Shown here in pieces: positions 45,407 through 58,497 of a stretch of 64,000 bases of DNA. This DNA is from Brachypodium distachyon (taxonomy: Eukaryota > Streptophyta > Magnoliopsida > Poales > Poaceae), in contig NC_016131.3 in assembly GCF_000005505.3 (NCBI RefSeq), positions 3,038,001-3,102,000 of the forward strand. Reading direction: 5' to 3'. A program made the position numbers and the translations under genes. The notes beneath the pieces were generated by a model. That model made no database searches, was not told the origin of the DNA, and saw nothing but the letters and a program-made list of their open reading frames with translations. Position 1 is the first letter of the stretch. Each line of letters opens with the position of its first letter.

Positions 45407-47148
45407 TCGCCCCTGCGCGTACACAGGTCTTCTACTCTTTCCAGCCCCTCTGTGGTTCCTTTGGTTAGTTTGGGCGCGTTTGGATTATGCTGCCTGTTCG
45501 ATCGGGCTGGGGTTCCTTTTGGATCGCACGAAATGGACCGATTCCCGTTGAATTTGCTGTGGAACTCGATCAATCGTGTTTGCTTTCGTCGATGCTTGCT
45601 TGTTAGTCCTGACACTTAAATTAATCTGCTCCTTCGTAGCTACTAGTACAGCGTTTAGTAAGAATTTTTTACACGACTCATTTTGGTCTCAATCGTGTGG
45701 CCGTGTTGCAGACGTATCTCTCTATCGAACGACCGTCGCTGCGGCGCATCAGGCTCCATCGGCTCGCCATTTGTTTTATTCAGTTCTTTTTTAGGTTTCA
45801 TTCAGTTTTTGTGTGTGCAAATGCCAGGCGATTGTCGAGCAACAGTGGACATGTTGGTCCATTTATGTAATTATGCCCCTCCGCCACCTGTACATAATGT
45901 GATAATATTTGAGCATATATGATCATCTTGGAAATAGGTGAAAAGTGACATCATTTTCTTCTTCTTTTCGAACCGGAGTCCAATGGACTTAAAATTGGCG
46001 TAGCTATTTTTACCCGGATGAAAGTGAAACCATTTTCGCGGTGCCCAAGTTTGGCAACATACCGTGCAAGCTTTTCAACGGCCAAAGTTAGGTGTGAAGA
46101 CTTTGTTAATGGCGGTGGCGGAGGGGCATACTTTGGCTACCCGCTGATGGCTTTGGCTTGCCTCACACATTGTCTTACCTCCTTGTCGCCGCCTATCCGT
46201 CTTGTCCATATTTACGCCTCCTGTGTCTCTAGCTCAGTTATGTATCTGTCGACTGACAACACCCTAGGCCATGCCGTATCTGATTCGGCCAAGACAATAT
46301 CATGGAAACATGATTCCGATCATCGCACGCCAATTTGAAAATCAATTTCCGGTCATCCAAATGGGAAGGGACCTTGTGTGTTTTTCCCCACAAACTTCTT
46401 TATGTTTTGGGTTAGTTTTTTTGTCTACTTTGCTCAACAGACAGCAGCTCAAATGCAGATACTCCTACCTAGCGAGTGTTAGAGCGTGACTCCGCCAGCT
46501 GTCACCCTATCCTCTCCCACTGGCCACTGACCCCACACCGGGTCCCACGACTGACACCCACAGTTCTACTCACGCGGTCCCACCGCACTCCTTCCTTCCT
46601 CGGCACGAGTCCACGAGCCGTTCCACGCGCAGCCCGCTCCCACTGCGCGTGTGGGCCCACCAAGTCCACCTCAACGCTGATCATCTCCCGCTACGAACTG
46701 CAAAACCCCAATCAGCAAACCCCCAAAACAGAAGAGATCAAACCGCAGGCACGAAATTCGAAATTAAGCAGCAAAATTAGTGGGAGAAGTTCCCCTAGTC
46801 TTAATGCCTAAACCCCGCACGGCAAGCGATAGTTGCCGCACGCGGACGGATTCACGCGGCGCATGCGCTTGCGCTCCTCGACATCGCCGTCAGCGGCGCC
46901 CCCTTCCTCCGCCCACTCCACGCCCCCGTTTCAATCCGCCTGAGTTGGATACCGCCGTCTCTTGCTGCGTTCCGCCGGTGCCGCGCCGAGGCCTGTCCAG
47001 GGACCGATTTGGGAGCTGGGGTTGAGGTTGTTCGGCAGGTAGGTTTGTTGATCGGGGCCTCCCGGGAGGCCTCGGAATCGCTGCCGGTCCGTTCGTCGTG
47101 GAGCCTCGTTCGGATTTGGTGAGTGAGGTCGTGGTGCCTGCCGGCGTC
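45407..47148. promoter_or_regulatory. CESA: CESA upstream region and 5' leader
   Basis: About 1.7 kb between the small frame and the CESA start. The part from about 46480 to 47148 becomes GC-rich and is likely promoter plus leader. No convincing TATA box was found. Open frames here (for example 46476-46808) show no domain. A small G+C-rich direct motif does not merit separate listing. Confidence 0.4.
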
Positions 47149-50100
47149 ATGGGCGGCGGCGGCGGCGAAGCTTCGGTGAGTGTCGTTTATTTTGGGGGTG
47201 GTGAATGGTTTGTTGCTTCTGTTGTGTGCGATAATCCTGCGATTGGTCTCTCAAGTTTTTGTTCCCCCCGTGTTGCTTCCTGTGCGTATGTGCAGAAATC
47301 GCGGAAGCTTGCCGGCGGGCAGGCGTGCCAGATCTGCGGCGACGGCGTGGGCACGGCGGCCGATGGCGAGCTGTTCACCGCCTGCGACGTCTGCGGGTTC
47401 CCGGTGTGCCGGCCCTGCTACGAGTACGAGCGCAAGGACGGCACCCAGGCATGCCCTCAGTGCAAGACCAAGTACAAGCGCCACAAGGGTATGTTTTGCT
47501 GTTCATCCGCCTTGCATTTGTTCCACTGGAGCAGCTTGGAATTCAGTCGATCAGCTTCGTTTTATTTTGCATTTTGAAACTTGAATTGCTTCATTTTATC
47601 AGAGTATACAAATTACTTGTTATTTATGCTGTGTCTTTTATTGTATCGAATCACACTCAAATTATGGTGATGGTAGCAGAACATCCCTTCTTTTGCTGAG
47701 AGCAGCACAGAGGAGTGGATTTGTCATTGGTGTTAGCAAGAGATTGAACAATTATCTGATTGTATTATGCTGCTAGGTAGCCCACCGATACGTGGGGATG
47801 AAAGTGAAGATGTTGATGCAGATGATGCTAGTGACTTGAGCTATCCAGTATCAGGCAACCAGGATCGGAAGCACAAGATCCCTGAGAGGATGCTCACATG
47901 GCGCATGAACTCTGGAACTGGTGATGATGTTGGCCGTGCTAAGTATGACAGCGGTGAGATTGGGCTTCCCAAGTATGATAGTGGAGAAATCCCCCATGTA
48001 TACATCCCATCGTTCACTCATAGCCAGGTTGTAGTTGGAACTTGTATGGATTGTGCTAGTGCTATTTGGGAACATGAAACTGATATTTAGTTTCTTCATG
48101 TTGATTCATTGTACAGATATCAGGAGAAATGCCTGGAGCCTCTCCTGATCATATGATGTCTCCTGCTGGAAATATTGGCAAGCGTGGACATCCATTTCCC
48201 TATGTGAATCATTCTTGTATGTTTATCTAATATCACACCACGTGTGTTGTTTGTTATTCTTGCATTCACTGTTACCATGTAGTGTGTGTTTCTTGCTTAA
48301 TCTTGCCAGCAAATCCATCAAGGGAGTTCTCTGGTAGCCTTGGCAATGTTGCATGGAAAGAAAGAGTTGATGGCTGGAAAATGAAAGACAAGGGTGCAAT
48401 TCCCATGACCAATGGAACAAGCATTGCTCCTTCTGAAGGCCGTGGAAGTGGTGATATCGATGCAAGTACTGACTATAACATGGAAGATGCCTTGCTGTGA
48501 GTTATGATATGCTCTTGCACACCATTAGTCATATTTGAATTCCAATAATTATCAAAGTTTCTTGCTTCGTCGGTACTAATGTACACTTAGTGGGGTCAGC
48601 CTGGGAGGCCTTTTTTATATTGTAAATCTGACAGCTCTGTGTTTTGTAGTATTAAGCCCTTGGTTTCAATTAAAATATCTATCCCATCTGCTAGATCATA
48701 TTCTAATGGGTGCAGAACTGTACATCTCTCTCTAAAACTGTAAATACTAGCTTTGTACTTGCAGCAATAATGTTTGTCTTGGGCCATATAAATTGCAGGA
48801 ATGATGAAACTCGTCAGCCGCTATCTAGAAAAGTGCCGATTTCTTCGTCAAGAATAAATCCCTACAGAATGGTCATTGTGCTACGTTTGATAGTCTTATG
48901 CATCTTCCTGCACTACCGTATCACCAATCCTGTGCGTAATGCATATCCACTTTGGCTGCTGTCTGTCATATGCGAGATTTGGTTTGCTTTTTCCTGGATT
49001 TTGGATCAGTTCCCGAAGTGGTCTCCAATCAATCGCGAAACTTACCTTGACAGGCTGGCTTTAAGGTGATGTACATTATTATTGCTGATAAAAAGTTTAT
49101 CCGGTGATAGTATTGACAGTGTTACCATGTCACTTGCACTGTCAGGTATGACCGGGAAGGTGAACTGTCTCAGCTGGCTGCTGTTGACATTTTTGTCAGT
49201 ACCGTGGATCCTATGAAGGAGCCTCCTCTCGTCACTGCAAATACTGTTCTTTCCATCCTTGCTGTGGATTACCCTGTTGACAAGGTATCTTGCTATGTAT
49301 CTGATGATGGAGCTGCCATGCTGACATTTGATGCACTCGCTGAGACTTCAGAGTTTGCTAGAAAGTGGGTACCGTTTTGTAAAAAGTATAATATAGAACC
49401 CAGAGCCCCAGAGTGGTATTTCGCTCAGAAAATTGATTACTTGAAAGACAAAGTTCAAACTTCATTTGTTAAAGATCGTCGGGCCATGAAGGTAGATTTT
49501 GATTTATAAGTGTGTATTTGCTGGTTGTTCCAGTTGCTGTTGTATGACATTGATTTCTGTTGCAAAACTGAACTCCACAGAGAGAATATGAAGAGTTCAA
49601 AGTTCGAGTTAATGGCCTTGTAGCCAAGGCTGAGAAAGTTCCCGAGGAAGGATGGATCATGCAAGATGGCACACCTTGGCCTGGGAACAATACTAGGGAC
49701 CATCCTGGAATGATTCAGGTCAAGCTCAAGTTACCCACAAAAAAAAGCTTGTCTTGTAGTTACTCCTATAAAAGACTCAGTTGGTGGCGACAGTCCGTCG
49801 CCTTCGGACTACATTACCATTTTTTACGTCACATGTTGATCTGACACATCGAGACTAGAATGAATATTTTCCTATAAAATACTCAATAGGTGGCTGCGGG
49901 CCATCATGTTTAGACCATGCCACTTATTTATTTATTTTTATCACATGCTGATCTGGCACATTAAGTGAGAATAAATATGGGTTATATAAAAAATAGTTCG
50001 ACATCCTTTTTAAACATGTATCTTTTGGTCCGTTGCACATGTATGTGCTAGTAGCAAAGATTACTTGACTGAAGCTAGATATCTCAGTACAGATTTTCTA

Positions 50101-53100
50101 ATGTTTTCATAACTCAAATTTCTGGTCCTGTTCAGGTTTTCCTTGGTCATAGTGGAGGCCTTGATAGTGACGGCAATGAGCTTCCTCGTCTGGTTTACGT
50201 GTCTCGTGAGAAACGTCCTGGATTCCAACACCACAAGAAAGCTGGCGCCATGAATGCACTTGTGAGTAGTTAAATGTTCCTGAAACAGAAAGTACCTTGC
50301 ATATTCAATTAAATGGGTATAATGGAAGTTGAATGCTTTTTGCAGGTTCGTGTGTCAGCTGTTCTTACTAATGGGCAGTACTTGTTGAATCTTGATTGTG
50401 ATCACTACATCAACAATAGCAAGGCTCTAAGGGAGGCTATGTGCTTTCTTATGGACCCTAATCTAGGAAGAAATGTCTGTTATGTCCAATTCCCTCAGAG
50501 GTTTGATGGTATTGATACGAATGATAGATATGCAAACAGGAACACTGTGTTTTTTGATGTAAGCTAGCAATATCATTTAAGATTCTTGTGTGTATCACTC
50601 TCATATTTTCACTAGCAAAAAGTCTTCCTGATATATCAGTGCTGTTAATATTGTAATTGGATGAGTTTTTTTTTCTTGAAAATCTGTTTGACTATGATCA
50701 GTAACTTGTCTGCATCTGTCTGCTGCAGATAAACTTGAGAGGTCTGGATGGCATTCAAGGACCAGTTTATGTGGGAACTGGGTGTGTGTTCAACAGAACA
50801 GCGTTATATGGTTATGAACCCCCAATTAAGAATAAGAAGCCTGGTTTTTTCTCTTCACTTTGTGGGGAAAGGAAGAAGACTTCAAAATCGAAGAGCTCAG
50901 AAAATAAGAAGTCACACAAGCATGTTGACAGTTCTGTGCCTGTGTTTAATCTTGAAGATATAGAGGAGGGGGTTGAAGGTACCTTATAGATATACAGCAA
51001 CTTTTGCTCAGTTTGTTTTTTTGTCTTCTCCGTTGTCAGTGTAGCGAGTTTTCTTCGGCCTGGAGAAGTCAGACTGCATTTCTCTTTTACCTGACAGCTG
51101 TTCTTATTATAGGTTCTGGATTTGATGACGAGAAATCACTTCTTATGTCTCAAATGAGCCTGGAGAAGAGATTTGGCCAGTCCAGTGTTTTTGTGGCCTC
51201 CACTCTGATGGAATATGGTGGTGTTCCGCAATCTGCAACTCCAGAGTCTCTTTTGAAAGAAGCAATCCATGTTATCAGCTGTGGTTATGAGGACAAAAGT
51301 GATTGGGGAAATGAGGTAACTAAATAACACTCTCAATAATAGCAGCATTGTTCACATATTAGGTGGTCTTTGTTCATAAATTTTATGAGGATGCGGTCAA
51401 ACTTTTGTTCTGATTTATGTAAACAACGAGTTTACTAGGGAGCTCTTGTGAAGAAACTAAAACTAAACTAGACAGAACAGCGCACTCTGCTGCGCTGAGT
51501 GAGTACAACATGGTTTGGTAGTTTCTGCTTCGGACAAATTTGGGCCAAATGCTGTTCTTCTTTTCACCCATCTAGGGTAGTCGACACTGAAAGAATTTGC
51601 GCAGAGATGACATGTGGATGCAGTCAGGTGCCTGTGATTTAGAGATGTCTGTCCCATTACATTTCTTATTTTTTTTCCAGTTATTTACTTTGGGGGTAGA
51701 ATCTATCAGATGTAATTCTACCATCTTTAAATGGAAATGGTAGCTTGTTTCTAAATAAATAAACTTTCATGTCCAGAGCAAGATAACAAAAATAAGTACA
51801 ACAACAAGATGTAGGAAGAAGTAGCATACCTTCTGTGGATTCATGATTTGTTTTTTTAATTTTTGTTTTCAGTTGACCACCTAATCCTCAAACTGGGATG
51901 TGCTTCAAAATTGAATGATGTGAATTTGACATCTGGAACCGCCTTTTGTCCGAATGCTTCCTTAGGTTTCACGGTTACTGTAACAAAGAGCAATACAGTG
52001 ACTCACACTGTCACACATTCAGAACAACATTGAAGATAAACATTTTTCACACTTTTGAAATATCATGTTACTGCAACAAAGAGCAATCAAACTCAGCTAT
52101 CTCAATGCACAAATTGTTTACTTTCTAAGTGATAGATTCGTGAATTCTAATCAACTGTGTCCTTATGAGCCATGTACCTTAAAACATACTCCCTCCTTCC
52201 TAAATAGTATAAGATGTTCTAGCTTTGTCCTAAGTCAAACTTCTTAAGTTTGACCAAGTTTATAGAAAAATCTTATTAAATCCGACTTATTTGATATTGT
52301 AGATATTACATATTAGTACATTTTTCTATAAACTTGGTCAAACTTGAAGTTTGACTTAGGACAAAACTAGAACATCTTATATTTAGGAACATAGGTAGTA
52401 TGTGGAGTTTCAGGTTCTATGCCTTCATAATGAAAATATGAAACTATAGGACATGTGCTAAAAAAATATTTGTTTTTGCCGGAACCCTGAAACTGAGCTA
52501 GGTTATGACATTGTTTAGTTGCTTCAGAAAGGTGTATGGATCCATCACCCAGCTTACCTCTGATCTTACAGATCCTCAGAAAAATTTCGCCAGTAATCAG
52601 ACAAACTGGAGCTTTGATGATACAAAAGAATGACCATTCCTCAGTACTTCACATCCTTTCTAGTTATAGGAATAAACCAGAAATCCAGAGAACATGGAAA
52701 ATGCCTCTTTCACAATCACCATTACGAGTAGGCTGAGATGGTGTGGTAGAAAATAGTGGCATACCAAGCTCATATACTTGTACTAAAGTGGTAGTGATAA
52801 ATAAATATAGGCATACAGGTGCCTGCTTAGTCGTGTGTCAACCTGTATGAAATTTTTATATGCACAACATTGGCTTATTGGTAAGCTGTTGTAGAAACCA
52901 TGCCAATTGTCTTCAACAATCCGAACCTGTGCATACATACTTTTATTTGTGTCTGGTAAACAAAGTTACTGGAAGGTCACACGATGCAGCCTGGCTGCTT
53001 CTGCTGAACTTGCCCATGGACATAAGCCGTTCACCGATAGCTTCGTTGCCACCACTTCGCTTGGCCCTTGCGGTTGCTGCAGTTTGGACGATTTCGCCCT

Positions 53101-54489
53101 TGGGGAGGGTTGAAGGAGAGATTTACTGCTCTGTCACCTTGCACATCGGGTACAAACGTTTATCCGTGTTGCCCCACATCGCTAAGGCTGACACAGCAAG
53201 AAAGGGCGGAGAGAGGAGGACTACCTGTAGATAACACTGCTGGGGGGCAAAGATGCACGGCGAGGAAGAAGCACAGAAAACTGCGTGCTCTCAAAACGTC
53301 CACACACCACACTTTTTACTCTTTTGGAAGAATTCACATCCATGCTATGCTACCACAACTGTAACTTACAAATGATCTATTTATTGTTGAGCTCGAACCT
53401 ACTTTGTTTTGCTTCACATCTGTTATTGCTCCATCGTGGTTTGCAGATTGGTTGGATCTATGGTTCTGTTACAGAAGATATTCTCACTGGGTTCAAGATG
53501 CATGCACGAGGCTGGCGGTCAATCTACTGCATGCCTAAGCTACCAGCTTTTAAGGGGTCTGCTCCTATTAATCTTTCGGATCGTCTGAACCAAGTGCTTC
53601 GGTGGGCTCTGGGTTCTGTGGAAATTCTTTTTAGTAGGCATTGTCCCATATGGTATGGCTATGGCGGACGGCTTAAGTTTCTGGAGAGATTTGCTTACAT
53701 CAACACCACTATTTATCCGCTGACATCAATCCCACTCCTCATATACTGCATTTTACCAGCTGTTTGTCTTCTCACGGGGAGGTTCATCATCCCACAGGTA
53801 AAACCCAGCTCGGCTTTGCTCTTGCATGGACAAAAACTGCAAAAGTACTTAAATTACTTTTTTTTGTGGGGACACAAGTACTTATACTATGCATTTGAAT
53901 GCAGATTAGCAACATTGCGAGTATTTGGTTTATCTCTCTCTTTATTTCAATCTTTGCCACCGGTATCCTCGAGATGAGGTGGAGTGGTGTTGGCATTGAT
54001 GAGTGGTGGAGGAACGAACAGTTCTGGGTCATTGGAGGTATTTCTGCACATCTGTTCGCTGTCTTCCAGGGTCTCCTGAAGGTACTTGCTGGTATCGACA
54101 CCAGCTTCACTGTGACTTCGAAGGCATCTGATGAAGATAATGATTTTGCTGAGCTCTACATGTTCAAGTGGACAACTCTTCTGATACCGCCAACTACTAT
54201 TTTGATAATCAACCTGGTCGGTGTTGTTGCTGGCATCTCTTACGCAATCAACAGCGGTTACCAGTCATGGGGGCCGCTCTTCGGGAAGCTCTTCTTCGCC
54301 TTCTGGGTGATTATCCACTTGTACCCATTTCTAAAGGGGCTCATGGGCAGGCAAAACCGCACGCCGACCATCGTTATCGTCTGGGCCATCCTCCTTGCAT
54401 CCATCTTCTCTTTGTTGTGGGTTCGCATTGATCCGTTCACCACAAGAGTCACTGGCCCAGATATCCAAATGTGTGGTATCAACTGCTAG
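47149..54489 (+). CDS. CESA: cellulose synthase catalytic subunit, AtCESA3 group
   Basis: Fourteen exons: 47149-47175, 47296-47488, 47777-48027, 48117-48216, 48310-48496, 48799-49065, 49146-49491, 49581-49718, 50136-50261, 50346-50558, 50729-50978, 51113-51315, 53447-53797, 53905-54489. All are GT-AG and in frame; the product has 1078 residues, the normal CESA size. An N-terminal RING-like zinc finger begins at C20-x2-C23 (CQICGD, CDVCGF, CRPCYE, CPQCKT). Two membrane segments precede the catalytic loop with SDDG, DCDHY, TED and QVLRW (the D, DxD, D, QxxRW set), and six segments follow, ending CGINC. CESA polymerises UDP-glucose into beta-1,4-glucan in plasma-membrane rosettes. The class-specific region and KYDSGEIP repeats put it in the AtCESA3 (primary wall) group; from memory rice CESA8 is the likely counterpart. 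Intron 12 is 2.1 kb and holds a MITE. The N-terminus is an unusual MGGGGGEAS. Confidence 0.96.
49764..49982. repeat. diverged tandem duplication in CESA intron 8
   Basis: CCTATAAAA(G/T)ACTCA..(A/T)GGTGGC and, about 75 bases later, TCACATG(T/C)TGATCTG(A/G)CACAT appear twice with a period of about 107 bases. The copies are clearly diverged. Confidence 0.55.
52189..52398. mobile_element. Stowaway MITE in CESA intron 12
   Basis: The element begins CTCCCTCCTTCCTAAATAGT and ends with the inverted TATTTAGGAACATAGGTAG; TA stands at both borders (52187-52188 and 52399-52400). The two arms pair over most of their length (for example CTAGCTTTGTCCTAAGTCAA with TTGACTTAGGACAAAACTAG), so a transcript could form a long hairpin. 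Confidence 0.92.
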
Positions 54490-55274
54490 CACTAGAAGAG
54501 TGGATGATATTAGGAACAGAATAACCACCCATTCTGTTGTATGATATTATTGGGTGACTCAATTTGTAGTTTACCTGAAGATCTTGGTTGTCAGAAGGTT
54601 ATACTTCTGTATCGAATTAACAGATGATCTATTTGTAGACATAGTATTAATATGTAGCAGTACTTCCGTATCAAATTAACGCTGCTATTAGTACTAATGT
54701 GTCGTACCTTGGTATTCGTCTGTTGGCAAGTGAATTGATGTAGTACATTCCCTTGAGCATCATTTACCAGACTGACCTGGTCCATCTAGCAGATTGACTT
54801 GTACCATTGCATATTTGCATACCGTGCATCTATATTGAATACTTCCGTGTTTATTTGTGTCTTGCTTGATTCACCCTGTATTGCAGTTTCCTACTATAGA
54901 AACATTCAAGAGTATGTCTGACTCGTTCTTCCTGGATTTTTGTATGCGGTCGACCGATGTAGAGAACGTCACGGTGGTAGAGGACAGAGGGCGGGCATGT
55001 ACGAGAAATATTCATACTAAATTAACGTTTGAATGCGTTTCCTTCCTATTATTAGCGCGTCTAGGTGTCGATTGATATCTGTAAAACCCCATGTTCCTTG
55101 AAGTTTAAAGGCCCCCTCCTTTTCAGCTTCTAACCAGCTTCTAGGTCCAAATAAGGTCCAAATAAGCTACAAACTGAAAGGAAGGAAAAAATTTTAGAGA
55201 GCTTATATTTTCAGCCACATCTTCTCGCAGTGCAAATGGAGAAACTGGTCCAGACCAGTTTCTGGGGCTTCTCC
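54490..55274. other. CESA: CESA 3' UTR and downstream spacer
   Basis: The 3' UTR of CESA is expected in the first few hundred bases; TACTTC(T/C)GTATC(G/A)A recurs near 54603 and 54661 as a small duplication. No further gene is seen. Confidence 0.4.
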
Positions 55275-56185
55275 ATCCGTGCAATACGAACCTACCTTCT
55301 TATGGCCAGTAGCAGTACTAGCGCAAACCACAGTTGGGGCCATAAAATCTGGCGATTCCACTTCGAGTGAATCAAACATGACATGGTGCAATGACATCAT
55401 CTTCTCTAGGATATCCTGCCGGCGGTGATCCAGGCTGACCCCGATGATGGCGGGGCAACATTGGTGGTGATTCATGACAACCTAGAGGACGTAGGAGTAA
55501 CGGCGGTGGTCACAGTGGATGTCCCCCTGATTGGTTGAAGGACCACCCTTCTAACCAAGAAGGGGAGTGGAATGTCCACTTCGTCAAGAGAACGAAAAAA
55601 ACAATTGGTTATGTGTTATGCTATTCGTCCTTCCAATCTATCATGATGATGCTGTTTTAATCACTCAATTTCCTCCGTAGTTTCTAGAGTAGCGCTAGGA
55701 TTCCTCGTTTCAATTTCTAGAGTAGCTATAGAAAATCAGGGAATCCTATCGTACTTTAGAAATTGTAAATGGGATTGGTTGGTTGATTGACTAAAGCATT
55801 AGCAACAAGATATATTGAAAGGAGGGCTAGAATAACACATACTTATTGTTTTTCCCGTTGTGTCTTCTAAGCAAGAGAACCTTCCAGACCCTTCTTGGTA
55901 AGAAGGCCGGTCCTTCAACCATCTGGAAAAGGTACCTCCTTCCAACACCCACTATGATTGCCGGCATTGCTCCTTCATCCCATAGATTGCTATGGACCGT
56001 CATCGGTGTTGCCCTGTCATCCTCAAGATCGACATGGATCACCCACTGCGGGATATCCCTAGAGCAAATAATGTCATCAGATCATCTCCCGTCTGGTTGA
56101 CTCAAAGTGGAATCGTTGGATTTGATGGCAACATATTGGTTTGTGTTAGTACTCTCGCTTCGTTTTTGCCTTCTGCAACGGGCAT
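55275..56185. repeat. long diverged inverted repeat with two related gene fragments
   Basis: Left arm about 55275-55622 and right arm about 55830-56185, separated by about 205 bases. Matching blocks, read as left arm versus reverse complement of right arm: AGTACTAGCGCAAACCA / AGTACTAACACAAACCA, GGCGATTCCACTTCGAGT / AACGATTCCACTTTGAGT, GGATATCCTGCCGG / GGATATCCCGCAGT, GGTTGAAGGACCACCCTTCT / GGTTGAAGGACCGGCCTTCT, TATGTGTTAT / TATGTGTTAT. Both arms have CTCTAG just before the GGATATCC block and an open peptide after it (left DILPAVIQADPDDG, right DIPQWVIHVDLEDD), so each looks like an intron-exon junction of the same unidentified gene or transposon family. Identity is moderate, so the structure is not recent. 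Confidence 0.7.
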
Positions 56186-57039
56186 GGGGTTTCTATAGAG
56201 CAGTCGACAACTAGACGCAGGAAGGTAACACATTCAAACATTAATTGAGCAGTATGAATCATCCCAATAATCTAAAACAGGAAGTTACTTGCTTTTTGGG
56301 CGCTTTACCAGTTGTACAATTACTATATACGACAAATAAGCTGCTACCGTACAGCACCACGTGGAAAATGTGGTTAGCAATTAAAAATGCAATAAAAAAA
56401 CTGCTACCGTACAGCTAGTTTTTTCGCGTATAACAAAAAAAAAACCTTTTTATCTACCATCTGATCATTATTCCAAAATCACCTTATAGACTAATCAAGT
56501 AATCAAAATCTTGAAACAGACTATGTGGCATGCTATCGAGCGCTAAAATAATATCAAGCTATAAAAGGTAGTCAATAATGGACAAGCACGAATTAGTTGA
56601 GTAGTATAACCGTCCCAATAATCCAAAATAGAAATTTCATTTTTTTTATGCGTGTGATTTTCCATCTGTAAAATAAATATTAAAGACAAATAAACGTTTA
56701 CCACCCAACTAGCTCTTCCCGTACACGGAAAAATCTAGTATTTCCATCCATGCTCCGGTAATTATTCTGTGTATGACCATAATGTTAGAACTTATTGTAT
56801 ACCATATAAGTAAGAGAACCTCTACCTCACCCCTAGCAACTATTGCCTAGAAGCCCTCATCACCGCCGCCTCAAATCCCTCCTCTCCGCCGCCACCAAGC
56901 AGCACCACATCGCTCCTTTTCCTCTGCGAGGCCGCCGCCGCCCTCCCTGTCCTCCTTTGTGCGTGGAGGTGCATGCCCTCCTCCTCCTTCTCCTCCTCTA
57001 TCCCGTCCACCAACATACTCGAGTGAGATGTCTCACATG
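56186..57039. other. intergenic AT-rich sequence
   Basis: Contains small repeated text such as CTGCTACCGTACAGC (about 56341 and 56401), and an open C-rich frame from 56843 with no recognisable protein. No gene is supported. Confidence 0.35.
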
Positions 57040-57530
57040 TTGTTAGTTTACTAACCTATGTTGAATACTAGGTTGTAGCCGATGGAGGTGAGGCCATAGA
57101 ACCAATGGGCCTCCTTTTTGTGTTGAATGGACCCTGACGTCATTGCTTGAGGAAGGAGATGCCACCATCCAATCAGAACGAGGAGGGGAGGGAAACATAA
57201 ACAGATCCAGACATCAGGAAATGGAGTGTGGGAATGGCGAGAAAGAGTGACAAAGAGGACATATATATGCAAGGAAACGTGGTAGTGAGATCCAATCTGC
57301 GGAGACGGAGCATCCTGAGGTTCTTGGAACCCTAGGGACGGCAGCTTGAGGGAGAGGGACTCGGCATGTGCTCCCCTCCCCCCTTACCCTTCTTTATATA
57401 GGGGCAACCACTCTAGGGTTTGGAGGGCACCCCCTCCCCCTCCCCCAAAACTTTGGCCCATTAGGCCAAGGGGCCTCCGAACATCTTTAGTTTAGTTAGT
57501 TTTTCTTGACCTCCAACATATAGGGCCGGA
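57040..57530 (-). mobile_element. possible LTR-retrotransposon LTR fragment
   Basis: Read on the reverse strand, the sequence starts near TGTTGGAGGTCAAGAAAAAC (about 57524), passes GGCCTAATGGGCCAAAG, then CCTATATAAAGAAGGG (TATA-like, near 57390-57406) and a GC-rich R/U5-like stretch. This arrangement resembles an LTR, but no matching second LTR, target duplication or internal coding sequence was found. It could instead be an unrelated promoter-like spacer. Confidence 0.35.
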
Positions 57531-58497
57531 CGGAATATGTGAGTAACAGCAAAAATAATCTGTTCATTTGTTGGCTCGGGGGACTTCGATGACACGAGAG
57601 ATGAATGAGAGACTATAAGAATTGAACTGAGCAAACTTTAAGTCGTCTGAACTATACAACGCACAATGGAGCTCCCTTCTAGTGTGTTGGCTCTTCAATG
57701 TAGGTTATCACGGAGACCGTCCTAATCTTTTATTTTAGTTAGTTTTTTCTTGACCGGTGGTTGCTGCAAACTATGTAACAATTGTGTACATTCCTTGCAT
57801 CGGGCCTTCATTAATGGAAACCGCACCGCTGGTTTTGCGTTACAAAAAACTTACAATATATACTCTTCGATAGTCTACATAGGAAAATTCCTAAGAATTC
57901 ACATGCTCCAAAATTCCTAATCTTTTGAATCAAAGAATCTTTGAACGAGATGGTTAAACTTTGACCCAAGATTATATATGATGGCTTGCCCAAAAGGATC
58001 GTAATGTCTAAAAGTATATTTCCTATTATGAGGAACTCTAAATTCCATTATAAAGTTTGTCCAAAATAATCAATTTTGCTATTTGCCCCCAAAAAATCTA
58101 GTATGCTTTTTAAAAGATTTTTTCCAATGCTAAAGTTTCAAAAATAATAAAGAATGAAAAAATAATCCATGGGACTAAACCATGCAATGGTGGCGGTATT
58201 TCTCTTGAAATAAAATAATTGATGAGAGCACACACAAATGTAAATCGAAAATAATATGAGCATACCAATCAGCTTTAAACCACATGTGTATCTAGTATTT
58301 TTGTTTGATCGTTGCTGTAAGAATTTATGACTGACTTCAAATAAATTGTTAATTGCACCAGGTAAATACATATATATTGCACATTTCTAATAGAAAAAGA
58401 ATGAACTCTATATATATGCAGGCATGGCTCAGACTATCTGGATTTATATACAATCTTTTTACATGTTACAAAACTGTTCAAAATCCAACTATCCTCT
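57531..58497. other. spacer and 3' flank of the polygalacturonase gene
   Basis: AT-rich sequence with no recognised gene. The 3' UTR of the reverse-strand polygalacturonase lies toward the right end. Confidence 0.4.

Noticed and set aside
55203..55475. 90-codon reverse frame in the left arm of the inverted repeat
   Set aside because: The coding-like text shared by both arms is on the opposite strand, so this frame is a shadow.
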